Shown in pieces: positions 1-5,339 of a stretch of DNA of 5,669 nt. The stretch is from Pseudomonadota bacterium. GTDB taxonomy: Bacteria; Pseudomonadota; Alphaproteobacteria; Rhizobiales; Kaistiaceae. A program made the position numbers and the translations under genes. The stretch spans positions 1-5,669 of the forward strand of contig JAEZEN010000412.1 in assembly GCA_023433185.1 (NCBI GenBank). The letters are read 5' to 3'. The notes beneath the pieces were generated by a model. It had not been told where the DNA came from. It searched no databases and saw only the letters and a list, made by a program, of their open reading frames with translations. Numbering within the stretch: position 1 is the first letter of the stretch; every line of letters begins with the position of its first letter.

Positions 1-146
1 AAGGTCTCGATCGCCGACCGCATCCGCGCCGGATCGGGATCGTAGATCCCGGCGATCTCCGCGTCGGGATGATCGGCCACCAGCCGCAGCAGGTCGCCCA
101 TGTGCATGTGGTCGAAGCAGATTCCGACGACACCGTGTCTTGCCAC
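1..146 (-). CDS. Gfo/Idh/MocA-family oxidoreductase, N-terminal fragment (runs off left edge)
   Basis: The first 48 codons of a gene that continues beyond the window. The translation begins M(GTG)ARHGVVGICFDHMHMGD and goes on to AEIAGIYDPDPARM. This is the first beta-alpha-beta unit of a Rossmann fold as found in NAD(P)-dependent sugar dehydrogenases of the Gfo/Idh/MocA family: a hydrophobic strand, a turn, a helix, then a strand ending in an acidic residue (D36) suited to binding the ribose of NAD. The usual GxGxxG turn is replaced by G8-I-C-F-D-H, so two glycines are missing. The GTG start is chosen because GGAGGAGG (152-159) lies five bases upstream. It follows the permease on the same strand after 87 bases and is probably the last or a later gene of the operon. 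The family call is fairly secure; substrate and catalytic residues (EKP, D..H) lie outside the window. Confidence 0.75.
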   Translation of the reverse strand, partial: MARHGVVGICFDHMHMGDLLRLVADHPDAEIAGIYDPDPARMRSAIET

Positions 147-204
147 CCGCGCCTCCTCCGTCGCTGGCAGCGATCGCCGCCGGGGCGGGCATGCTACGGA
201 GAGA

Positions 205-229
205 CCCGCCGCCGATCAACCGCGGCGGG
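205..229 (-). terminator. GC-rich stem-loop after the permease, weak terminator or attenuating hairpin
   Basis: A perfect 8-bp inverted repeat, CCCGCCGC (205-212) with GCGGCGGG (222-229) and a nine-base loop, lies five bases past the permease stop codon. On the minus strand it is followed by TCTCTCC rather than a proper U-run, so it is at best a weak intrinsic terminator. It could instead protect the 3' end of the transporter mRNA while letting some transcription through to the dehydrogenase starting at 146. Confidence 0.4.
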
Positions 230-233
230 AGCG

Positions 234-1244
234 TCATCGGTAGCGGGCCTGGTTCCAGCGATGGCCGAGCAGCGCGAGCACGATGATCAGGCCGTTGAAG
301 AACTGAACATAGAAGCCGGTCAGGCCGGCCGAGATGATCCCCGACTGGATGAACGAGATGATCAGGGCGCCGATCGCGCCGCCGGCGACGGTGCCGATTC
401 CGCCCCATGCCGGCGTGCCGCCGACGAAGACGGAGGCGAGCGCCGGGAGAAGGTAGCCGTCGCCGGTGGTCGGCCACCAGGTGAAGTTGATCATTACCGA
501 GAAGCAGCCGGCGAGCGCCGCGCCGAGGCCCATATACATGAACGTCGCGATGCGGATGCGGTTGACGTCGATGCCCATCTGCGCCGCGCTGTCGGGATTG
601 TCGCCGACGGCGTGGACCCGCGCACCGAAGCGGTGGCGGTTGTAGAGGAACACCGAGAAGACCACGAAGGCGAGGGCCCAGAAGATCTGTACCGGCACGC
701 CGCCGAGCGAACTCGAGAAGAGCTTGTAGGCGAACGTGTCACGAAGGCCGAGCAGGGCGATCGACTTGCCCTCCGTCACGATCATGATGAGGCCGCGGAG
801 CATGTAGTTCATGCCCAGCGTGGCGATCAGCGACGACAGCCCGGCATAGACGACGATCGCGCCGACCGCGGTGCCGAGCACGATGCCGGTCGCGATGCCG
901 CCCGCGATGGCGATGAACGGATTGAAGCCGGACTGGACGAGGAGCGCGAACACCCAGGCGGCGAATCCCATGGTCGCGGGGAAGGACAGGTCGATCTCGC
1001 CGACGGTGACGACGAAGACCAGCGGGACAACGAGGAACAGCGCCACCGGCAGGGTCACGAGGACCGAACTGTAGAGCGGCCAGGCGAGGAACACCTGCGG
1101 GTTGGCGACGATGAAGATGAGCATCATCACCACGAACACGGCGAGCGTGCCGAGGGCGGCGCGGTTGTTGACGAGGTAGCGGCGGACCGGGCCGGCGCTC
1201 GCGTGCGCCTTGGTCGCGGCGCCGGCTTCGCTGGTGGCGGTCAT
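234..1244 (-). CDS. Sugar ABC transporter permease, ribose/fructose (CUT2) type
   Basis: Inner-membrane subunit (336 aa) of the sugar importer; a dimer would form the channel. After a polar N-terminus of about 28 residues there are roughly nine or ten hydrophobic segments, for example near residues 31-48, 58-80, 110-135, 186-201, 232-252 and 311-326. Hallmarks of the BPD_transp_2 family are visible: VGEIDLSFPATMG (81-93, counterpart of the GGIDLSVG motif of ribose permeases), the cytoplasmic loop RFGARVHAVGDNPDSAAQMG (205-224) that contacts the ATPase, and VFVGGTPAWGGIGTVAGG (272-289). The start ATG overlaps the ATPase stop codon (ATGA) and has GGAGG (1252-1256) seven bases upstream, inside the ATPase gene, so the two are likely translationally coupled. 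Length is normal for the family and no defect is seen. The transported sugar cannot be told from the sequence. Confidence 0.93.
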   Translation of the reverse strand: MTATSEAGAATKAHASAGPVRRYLVNNRAALGTLAVFVVMMLIFIVANPQVFLAWPLYSSVLVTLPVALFLVVPLVFVVTVGEIDLSFPATMGFAAWVFALLVQSGFNPFIAIAGGIATGIVLGTAVGAIVVYAGLSSLIATLGMNYMLRGLIMIVTEGKSIALLGLRDTFAYKLFSSSLGGVPVQIFWALAFVVFSVFLYNRHRFGARVHAVGDNPDSAAQMGIDVNRIRIATFMYMGLGAALAGCFSVMINFTWWPTTGDGYLLPALASVFVGGTPAWGGIGTVAGGAIGALIISFIQSGIISAGLTGFYVQFFNGLIIVLALLGHRWNQARYR

Positions 1245-2041
1245 GCGCGGGCCTCCGAAGCGGCAGCGGCCGTCGGGTCGAAGGACGCGACGCCCTGCGG
1301 ATGGGCGACATGCTCCATGAATTCGATGAGCTTCTCGGCGCTGCCGACATCGGCCTTCGAGGCCTCGAGGGCGACACGGCCGCGGTCGATCACCACGAAG
1401 CGGTCGGCGATGTCGTAGACGTGGTGGATATTGTGCCCGATGAAGAGGATCGAGCGGCCGCTCGCCCGCACGGCGCGCACGAAGCGGAAGACCTTCTCCG
1501 TCTCGGTCAGCGAAAGGGCCGTGGTCGGCTCGTCGAGAACGATCAGGTCGGCCTTGTTGTAGATCGCGCGGGCGATGGCGACGCCCTGGCGCTCGCCCCC
1601 GGAAAGCTGGCCGACGATCGAATCCGGGCTGAACACCTTCGAGGTGAAGCCGATCTCGCGCATCAGGCGCTCGGCCTCCTCGCGCTCCTTGCGGACGCGC
1701 AGGAAGCCCAGCCCGTCGGCGATCTCGCGCCCCATGAAGATGTTGCGGACGATCGTCTGCTGGACGGCAAGGGCGCGGTCCTGGAACACGGTCTCGATGC
1801 CGGCGTCGCGCGAACGGGCGCCGTTCCAGTTGTGGACCTTCTCGCCCCGCACGAGGATGTCGCCGCTCGTCGGCTTGACCACTCCGGCCAGGATCTTGAT
1901 GAGCGTCGACTTGCCGGCGCCGTTGTCGCCGAGAAGGCCGACGACCTCGCCCCGGTCGACATGCAGGTTCACCCCGCCCAGCGCGAACACGCTGCCGTAG
2001 GACTTCTTCACCTCGCGGAGCTCGATCAATCGTTCTGCCAA
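1241..2041 (-). CDS. Sugar ABC transporter ATP-binding protein, single NBD (FrcA-like)
   Basis: Cytoplasmic ATPase (266 aa) that powers the importer. All nucleotide-binding motifs are intact: Walker A GDNGAGKST (38-46), Q-loop Q87, ABC signature LSGGE (146-150), Walker B LIVLDEP (166-172) with catalytic E171, and the switch histidine H203 in FIGHN. It has a single nucleotide-binding domain, unlike RbsA, XylG or MglA, where two are fused in about 500 aa. This architecture resembles FrcA of the Sinorhizobium fructose transporter and implies a homodimer. The start is TTG: it gives the usual family N-terminus (AERLIELREVKKSYG), has a strong GGGGAGG (2047-2053) five bases upstream, and no ATG occurs nearby in frame. 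The gene follows the binding protein after 63 bases that hold a strong hairpin, and overlaps the permease by four bases. The tail after about residue 246 is low-complexity and Ala-rich. Confidence 0.93.
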   Translation of the reverse strand: MAERLIELREVKKSYGSVFALGGVNLHVDRGEVVGLLGDNGAGKSTLIKILAGVVKPTSGDILVRGEKVHNWNGARSRDAGIETVFQDRALAVQQTIVRNIFMGREIADGLGFLRVRKEREEAERLMREIGFTSKVFSPDSIVGQLSGGERQGVAIARAIYNKADLIVLDEPTTALSLTETEKVFRFVRAVRASGRSILFIGHNIHHVYDIADRFVVIDRGRVALEASKADVGSAEKLIEFMEHVAHPQGVASFDPTAAAASEARA

Positions 2042-2046
2042 GACTG

Positions 2047-2053
2047 CCTCCCC
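2047..2053 (-). promoter_or_regulatory. Ribosome binding site that fixes the TTG start of the ATPase gene
   Basis: GGGGAGG on the minus strand, five bases before TTG at 2041-2039. It is a near-ideal Shine-Dalgarno sequence and the main reason for accepting the rare TTG start. It sits just downstream of the hairpin at 2058-2084. Confidence 0.7.
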
Positions 2054-2057
2054 GTTT

Positions 2058-2084
2058 TCCCCCGGGGGACGGGCCCCCGGGGGA
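2058..2084 (-). promoter_or_regulatory. Strong GC stem-loop between binding-protein and ATPase genes
   Basis: An 11-bp perfect inverted repeat (TCCCCCGGGGG at 2058-2068, CCCCCGGGGGA at 2074-2084) with a five-base loop. Each arm is itself nearly palindromic. In the minus-strand transcript it is followed by AAAAC rather than a U-run, so it does not look like an intrinsic terminator. In binding-protein transporter operons, stem-loops in this position commonly stabilise the upstream mRNA, so that the binding protein is made in excess over the membrane complex. That role is inferred here. The stem ends only a few bases before the ATPase ribosome binding site and could also affect its translation. 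Confidence 0.6.
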
Positions 2085-2104
2085 GAGACGAATACGGCCC
2101 GCGC

Positions 2105-3106
2105 CTAGCGCAGCCCCTCGGTCGCCAGTTCGGCGACGGCCTCGTAGTTGTCCGTGGTGACGAACCCGGCGCCCGTATCGACGTTCATGGCGCCGAGGCC
2201 GTAGACCGCCTGCTGGCAGAGGGAGAGGACCGGCATGTAGCCCTGCATGAAGGGCTGCTGGTCGGAGGTGAGCTGAACCCATCCGCCCTCGAAGCCCGCC
2301 ACGACCTGCGGGCTGGTGTCGAAGCCGATGTTGATGATCTCCCCCGGGTTCTTGCCGGCGGCCTGCATGTAGGTGGGCGCGGTGCCGAGCAGCTGGCCCC
2401 CGGGATAGGCGATGATCTTCACGTCGGGATTGGCCTGGAGCGCGGCGGTGAAGGCCGGAATGCCGAGATTCGGATCGGCGGCCCATTCCGTCGGGGCCTG
2501 GAGGTGGATGACGGTCAGGCCCGCATCCTCGAAGGCCCGCATGGTCGCCGCTTCACGGACGGCCCGGTTGGTGTCGTCGAGATTGGCCGCGACGATCGCC
2601 TTGTCTCCGGCCCCGAGGCCGAAGCGACGCACCGCCTCGGCGCCCAGGGCATAGCCCTGCGGGTCGAGCTGGGCGCCGACATAGCCGCCGCCGAACTGCT
2701 TGCGCACCTCCGGCACGTCGACGTTCTGGTACATCATGTGGATGCCGGCCTTCGATGCCTCCTCGGCAAGCGGCAGGATCGGCGCGTCACCCGGATGGCC
2801 CATCATTGCGATGCCGTCCGGCCCGGAGGCCACCGCCTCGCGGAGCTGCTGGATCATCCGCTCCGGATTCCAACCGGAGAATACGTACTCGACCTGGGCC
2901 CCGGTATCGTGCGCGGCCTGGACCGCGCCGTTATAGACGATGACGCCGAAGCCATCGCCCTCGGCGCCGCCGACGAAGAAGCGGATCTTGACGTCCTTGC
3001 ACCACTTGTCGCGGAGCGCCTCGGCGCTCGCGTCGACGGCCGACAGGCCCAGGACACCGGCAACGACCGCAAGCGCGGTCGACATTTTCAGCGCTGCCAT
3101 TCTCAT
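2105..3106 (-). CDS. Periplasmic sugar-binding protein of ABC transporter (Peripla_BP_4 type)
   Basis: Secreted substrate-binding subunit (333 aa) that captures the sugar and delivers it to the permease. A Sec signal peptide is clear: positive start (R2, K7), hydrophobic core about residues 10-24, and AxA cleavage motif A26-S-A28, giving a mature protein beginning EALRDKW. No lipobox cysteine is present. The mature part follows the type I periplasmic-binding fold of the ribose/galactose group: a first strand VKIRFFVGGAEGDGFG (39-54), then ASGPDGIAMMGHPGDA (93-108), typical of the ligand-pocket loop, VAANLDDTNRAVREAAT (172-188), and a C-terminal NIGFDTSPQVVAGFEGG (259-275). The ATG at 3106 is preferred because GGAGG (3116-3120) is nine bases upstream; a second in-frame ATG at 3100 would leave a 15-base spacing. 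It is the first of the three transporter genes, 77 bases after the isomerase. Ligand unknown. Confidence 0.93.
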   Translation of the reverse strand: MRMAALKMSTALAVVAGVLGLSAVDASAEALRDKWCKDVKIRFFVGGAEGDGFGVIVYNGAVQAAHDTGAQVEYVFSGWNPERMIQQLREAVASGPDGIAMMGHPGDAPILPLAEEASKAGIHMMYQNVDVPEVRKQFGGGYVGAQLDPQGYALGAEAVRRFGLGAGDKAIVAANLDDTNRAVREAATMRAFEDAGLTVIHLQAPTEWAADPNLGIPAFTAALQANPDVKIIAYPGGQLLGTAPTYMQAAGKNPGEIINIGFDTSPQVVAGFEGGWVQLTSDQQPFMQGYMPVLSLCQQAVYGLGAMNVDTGAGFVTTDNYEAVAELATEGLR

Positions 3107-3128
3107 CGAAGCAGTCCTCCCGTGTTTT

Positions 3129-3142
3129 CCTCGCGTGCGAGG
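3129..3142 (-). promoter_or_regulatory. Small stem-loop just upstream of the binding-protein ribosome binding site
   Basis: The perfect palindrome CCTCGCGTGCGAGG can fold into a 5-bp stem with a CGUG/CACG loop. In the minus-strand transcript it is followed by AAAACAC and then GGGAGG, the ribosome binding site of the binding-protein gene. The order stem-loop, AAAAC, ribosome binding site is the same as before the ATPase gene. Role not established. Confidence 0.35.
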
Positions 3143-3163
3143 CCTTGTTCAGTTCGCAGTCCC

Positions 3164-3179
3164 CCCGGCAGAGGCCGGG
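3164..3179 (-). promoter_or_regulatory. Stem-loop at the 3' end of the isomerase gene
   Basis: CCCGGC (3164-3169) pairs perfectly with GCCGGG (3174-3179) around a four-base AGAG (CTCT on the minus strand) loop, four bases after the isomerase stop codon. It is followed on the minus strand by a G-run, not U, so it is not a canonical terminator. It may mark an mRNA processing or stability point between the enzyme and transporter genes. No -35/-10 pair that I would defend is visible between here and the binding-protein gene. Confidence 0.35.
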
Positions 3180-3183
3180 CTCC

Positions 3184-4113
3184 TCACATCCCCGGATGAC
3201 GCCGGGTCCCGTCCGGATTGGCGACGAAACGCCTGCCCCCCCGGCAGTCCTTGAGATGGTCGAGCGCCGCGACCTGGCCGGTCATTTCCAGCGGGCCGCG
3301 ATAGACCGGGTCGTGCCAGCCCTCGATGTCGATGCTTCCGGCGTAACCGGCGAGGCGCAGTTCCCCGATCACCCGCGTCCAGTCGCTGTCGCCGAAGCCG
3401 GGTGTACGCATCTGAACGAACGGGACCTTGCCGAAGATGCCGTGCTCGCGGATCACGTCCCAGCGCACGGTCGCGTCCTTGCCGTGGACGTGGAAGATCT
3501 TCGATGCCCACTTGCGGATCTGGGGAATGCGATCGATCAGGTAGACGAGCTGGTGGCAGGGCTCCCATTCGAGCCCGAGATTGTCATCCGGCAGCTCGTT
3601 GAACATCAGCTCCCAGGCGTCGGGATTGTGGGCGATGTTCCAGTCCCCGGTGGCCCAGTTGCCATCCATGGCGCAGTTCTCGAAGGCGAGGCGCACACCC
3701 CTGTCGGCGGCGCGCCGCGCCAGTTCGCCGAAGACCTCCCTGAAGCGCGGCAGGCTCGCCTCGATCGGCTGGCCGCGGACGCGACCGGTGAAGCCGGCGA
3801 TGCACGTCGCCCCGAAGAGGTGGGCGTTGTCGATCAGCACCTCCCAGCCGCGGAGCGTCTCACGGTCAATCTCGGTGTCCTCGAGCGGGTTGCCGAACAT
3901 GCCGAGCGTCGAGATGGTGACGTCGCGATCGCCGATCGCCTCGCGGATCTCGGCGGCGAGGCGCGGAACGTCCTTGTCGCCGATCGTCTGCCAGAAGAAC
4001 GGCTCGATGCTCTCGAAGCCGTGGTCGAGGATCTCCGCGACATAGGCGGCCGGGTCCGGGGCGTTGCCCTGGACCATCGTGCCGATGCGGATATTGAGGA
4101 GTTCGTTGGTCAT
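3184..4113 (-). CDS. TIM-barrel sugar isomerase/epimerase-like protein (AP endonuclease family 2 fold)
   Basis: A 309-aa cytoplasmic enzyme of the xylose-isomerase-like TIM-barrel superfamily, which includes D-tagatose 3-epimerase, IolE and IolI. These enzymes use a divalent metal to isomerise, epimerise, dehydrate or eliminate keto-sugars. The barrel strands and likely metal ligands can be followed: RLAFENCAMDGNW with E145, LGLEWEPCHQL with E184 and H187, KIFHVHGKD with H208 and H210, and SIDIEGWHD with E264. They correspond to E152, D185, H188, H211 and E246 of D-tagatose 3-epimerase, except that the Asp is a Glu here. The ATG overlaps the TGA of the upstream dehydrogenase gene (ATGA); only a weak AAGGA lies 12 bases upstream, so translation is probably coupled. 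Length is normal and the frame intact. An automated name would be sugar phosphate isomerase/epimerase, but nothing shows that the substrate is phosphorylated. Confidence 0.9.
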   Translation of the reverse strand: MTNELLNIRIGTMVQGNAPDPAAYVAEILDHGFESIEPFFWQTIGDKDVPRLAAEIREAIGDRDVTISTLGMFGNPLEDTEIDRETLRGWEVLIDNAHLFGATCIAGFTGRVRGQPIEASLPRFREVFGELARRAADRGVRLAFENCAMDGNWATGDWNIAHNPDAWELMFNELPDDNLGLEWEPCHQLVYLIDRIPQIRKWASKIFHVHGKDATVRWDVIREHGIFGKVPFVQMRTPGFGDSDWTRVIGELRLAGYAGSIDIEGWHDPVYRGPLEMTGQVAALDHLKDCRGGRRFVANPDGTRRHPGM

Positions 4114-5182
4114 TGCGCGGCTGCGTCCTTCCCCTGGCCTACGTCGAGAGCCGGAATCGTGATCGGCACGCGCCGGCCGCTCACGGCGCTCTCGATCGCG
4201 CCGAAGACCATGGCGAGGCTGCGGATGTTGTCCTCGCCAGCGGTCTCGGGCCTGCCGCCGCCCTGCACTGCCGCGACGAAGTCGCGGATGACGCCGGCGT
4301 GACCGCCGATCCTGTCGGCCTCCGACAGCGGCGGCACCGGCACCGGCTCGGCGACGCGGAGGAACGGCGAATCCGGAACCGGGCGGTCGGTCGCCTGTTC
4401 GGCGCGGAAGTCGTCATGGCCGTCCCAGGCCAGCGACCCCCCGTGCCGACGAAGCGCCAGGACGATTCCCAGCTCGTCCTGAGGCCTTCCGCGCACCAGC
4501 TGCCGCGATAGTCGAAACGGATGCCGCCCTCGAACTCGAACAGCGCGAGGGCGCTCGAGCCCTGCCGGTACCAGGAGTTCGCCGGCTCCCACTCGTGGCA
4601 CCAGACCGCGGACGGCGCGCTGCCGATCATGAAGCGCGCGGCATCGAAGGTGTGGATCGCCATGTCGAGGAGGAGGACGTGATCCATCGCCTCGCGGAAG
4701 CCGCCGAAATGGGGGGCGATGAAGAAGTCGCAATGGACGCTGGTGAGATCGCCGATCGCGCCCGATTCGATGAAGCGGCGGATGCGGCGGACGCCCGGAT
4801 GGTAGCGGCGGTTCTGGACGACGGCGTGCAGGCGGCCCGCATTCCGCGCGGCGACGACGATGTCCTCCGCATGGGCGAGCGAGTCCGCCATCGGCTTCTC
4901 GGTGAGGAGGTGGCAACCGCGCCCCAGCGCGGTCAGCGCGAGGCCATGGCGCGCCTCGGGGACCACCACGTCGAAGACCATGTCGGGCTTCACCGCGTCG
5001 ATGACGGCGGCGGCATCGGCACCGATGACGACATCGTCGAGGCCGAACTCGGCGGCGCGCCCCTCCGCCCGGGAGACGTCGACATCGACAAGACCGACGA
5101 TCGCCACGCCATCGACCGCGCGCAGCGCGTCGAGCCAGGCGCGACTCATCAGACCGCAACCGACGAGCACTGCTCGCAGCAT
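4110..5182 (-). pseudogene. Gfo/Idh/MocA-family oxidoreductase, split by a one-base frameshift
   Basis: NAD(P)-dependent sugar or polyol dehydrogenase, and the first gene of the operon. Start ATG 5182 with GGAGG seven bases upstream. Up to residue 249 the protein is textbook: Rossmann turn VGCGLMSRAW (7-16), acidic strand end VDVD (32-35), catalytic TEKPMADS (94-101) with K96, and LLLDMAIHTFD (170-180) with D173 and H177. Just after SWRFVGTGG, in a run of six G, the frame is lost. The expected continuation, SLAWDGHDDFRAEQ, appears in another frame and stays open to the TGA at 4110, ending DFVAAVQGGGRPETAGEDN and IRSLAMVFGAIESA, a normal family C-terminus. One extra G would restore an uninterrupted 357-aa protein. 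As sequenced, the first frame continues with unrelated Arg/Ser-rich residues to a stop at 4181 (333 aa). The only defect is one base in a homopolymer, so a sequencing error or very recent mutation is more likely than an old pseudogene. The stop overlaps the isomerase start by four bases. Confidence 0.85.
4437..4442 (-). other. Frameshift site: run of six C (six G in the coding strand)
   Basis: Codons 247-249 of the dehydrogenase read ACG GGG GGT here. With seven G they would read ACG GGG GGG TCG, giving T-G-G-S and joining both halves of the protein in frame. The run is the only place where both frames give family-like sequence on their own side. A -1 ribosomal slip on GGG, or transcriptional slippage adding a G, would give the same product. 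Confidence 0.8.
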
Positions 5183-5229
5183 CCCGTTTCCTCCGATGGC
5201 CCGCGTTGGCCGCAGGTCCTCTCGTTCGC

Positions 5230-5246
5230 CGGAGACTCGCGCTCCG
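5230..5246 (-). promoter_or_regulatory. Short stem-loop at the start of the operon leader
   Basis: CGGAG (5230-5234) can pair with CTCCG (5242-5246) around a seven-base loop. It begins inside the right-hand operator half and would lie near the 5' end of the operon mRNA if transcription starts near 5252. Five base pairs only; may be chance. Confidence 0.2.
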
Positions 5247-5258
5247 TAAACGTTTACG
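5245..5258. promoter_or_regulatory. LacI-family operator, perfect 14-bp palindrome
   Basis: CGTAAACGTTTACG is a perfect palindrome centred on a CpG, the standard layout of operators bound by LacI/PurR-type dimers, whose hinge-helix leucine inserts at the central CG. It lies in the space between the divergent operon and the LacI-type gene, 63 bases above the dehydrogenase start codon. Relative to the proposed operon promoter it covers roughly -6 to +8, a position suited to direct repression. No second copy was found in the window. The divergent regulator is the obvious candidate to bind it. Confidence 0.8.
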
Positions 5259-5287
5259 ATGGAAGCGCAGATGCGATCGCTTGTCAA
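5259..5287 (-). promoter_or_regulatory. Candidate promoter of the catabolic operon
   Basis: On the minus strand a perfect TTGACA (5287-5282) is followed after 17 bases by TTCCAT (5264-5259), a weak -10 matching TATAAT at three of six positions. The predicted start falls near 5252, inside the operator palindrome, leaving a leader of about 70 bases before the dehydrogenase ATG. The perfect -35, exact spacing and operator position make it credible despite the poor -10. Confidence 0.5.
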
Positions 5288-5309
5288 TCCGTGGCAAGAC
5301 GATCCATCT
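5281..5309 (+). promoter_or_regulatory. Possible promoter of the LacI-type gene
   Basis: TTGTCA (5281-5286) matches the -35 consensus at five positions and, 17 bases on, CCATCT (5304-5309) is a poor -10. Transcription would begin near 5316, consistent with the GTG start at 5340. The box overlaps the operon's -35 on the other strand. Weak evidence. Confidence 0.25.
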
Positions 5310-5339
5310 GATCGAATCGCATCGGGGGCGCCTCGCACC

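Noticed and set aside
69..1418. A 449-codon open frame on the plus strand
   Set aside because: Antisense to the permease, with low-complexity D/E/R/H composition and no family features; a codon-bias shadow.
2058..2084. Rho-independent terminator between binding protein and ATPase
   Set aside because: No U-run follows the stem on the minus strand, and the downstream genes need read-through.
1245..2486. A long N-terminal extension of the permease frame into the ATPase and binding-protein genes
   Set aside because: The extension is Arg/Gly/Pro-rich shadow sequence over two real genes. The permease has its own ATG at 1244 with GGAGG seven bases upstream.
1301..3199. A 632-codon open frame on the plus strand
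   Set aside because: It lies antisense to the ATPase and binding-protein genes, is rich in D, R, A, H as expected from the mirror of GC-rich coding DNA, has no recognisable domain, and crosses the intergenic hairpin.
3145..4302. A 385-codon open frame on the plus strand
   Set aside because: Antisense to the well-supported TIM-barrel gene, without ribosome binding site or recognisable domain.
4110..4436. The C-terminal part of the dehydrogenase as a separate small gene
   Set aside because: It has no start codon with a ribosome binding site near its beginning, and its sequence continues the upstream dehydrogenase directly after one restored base.
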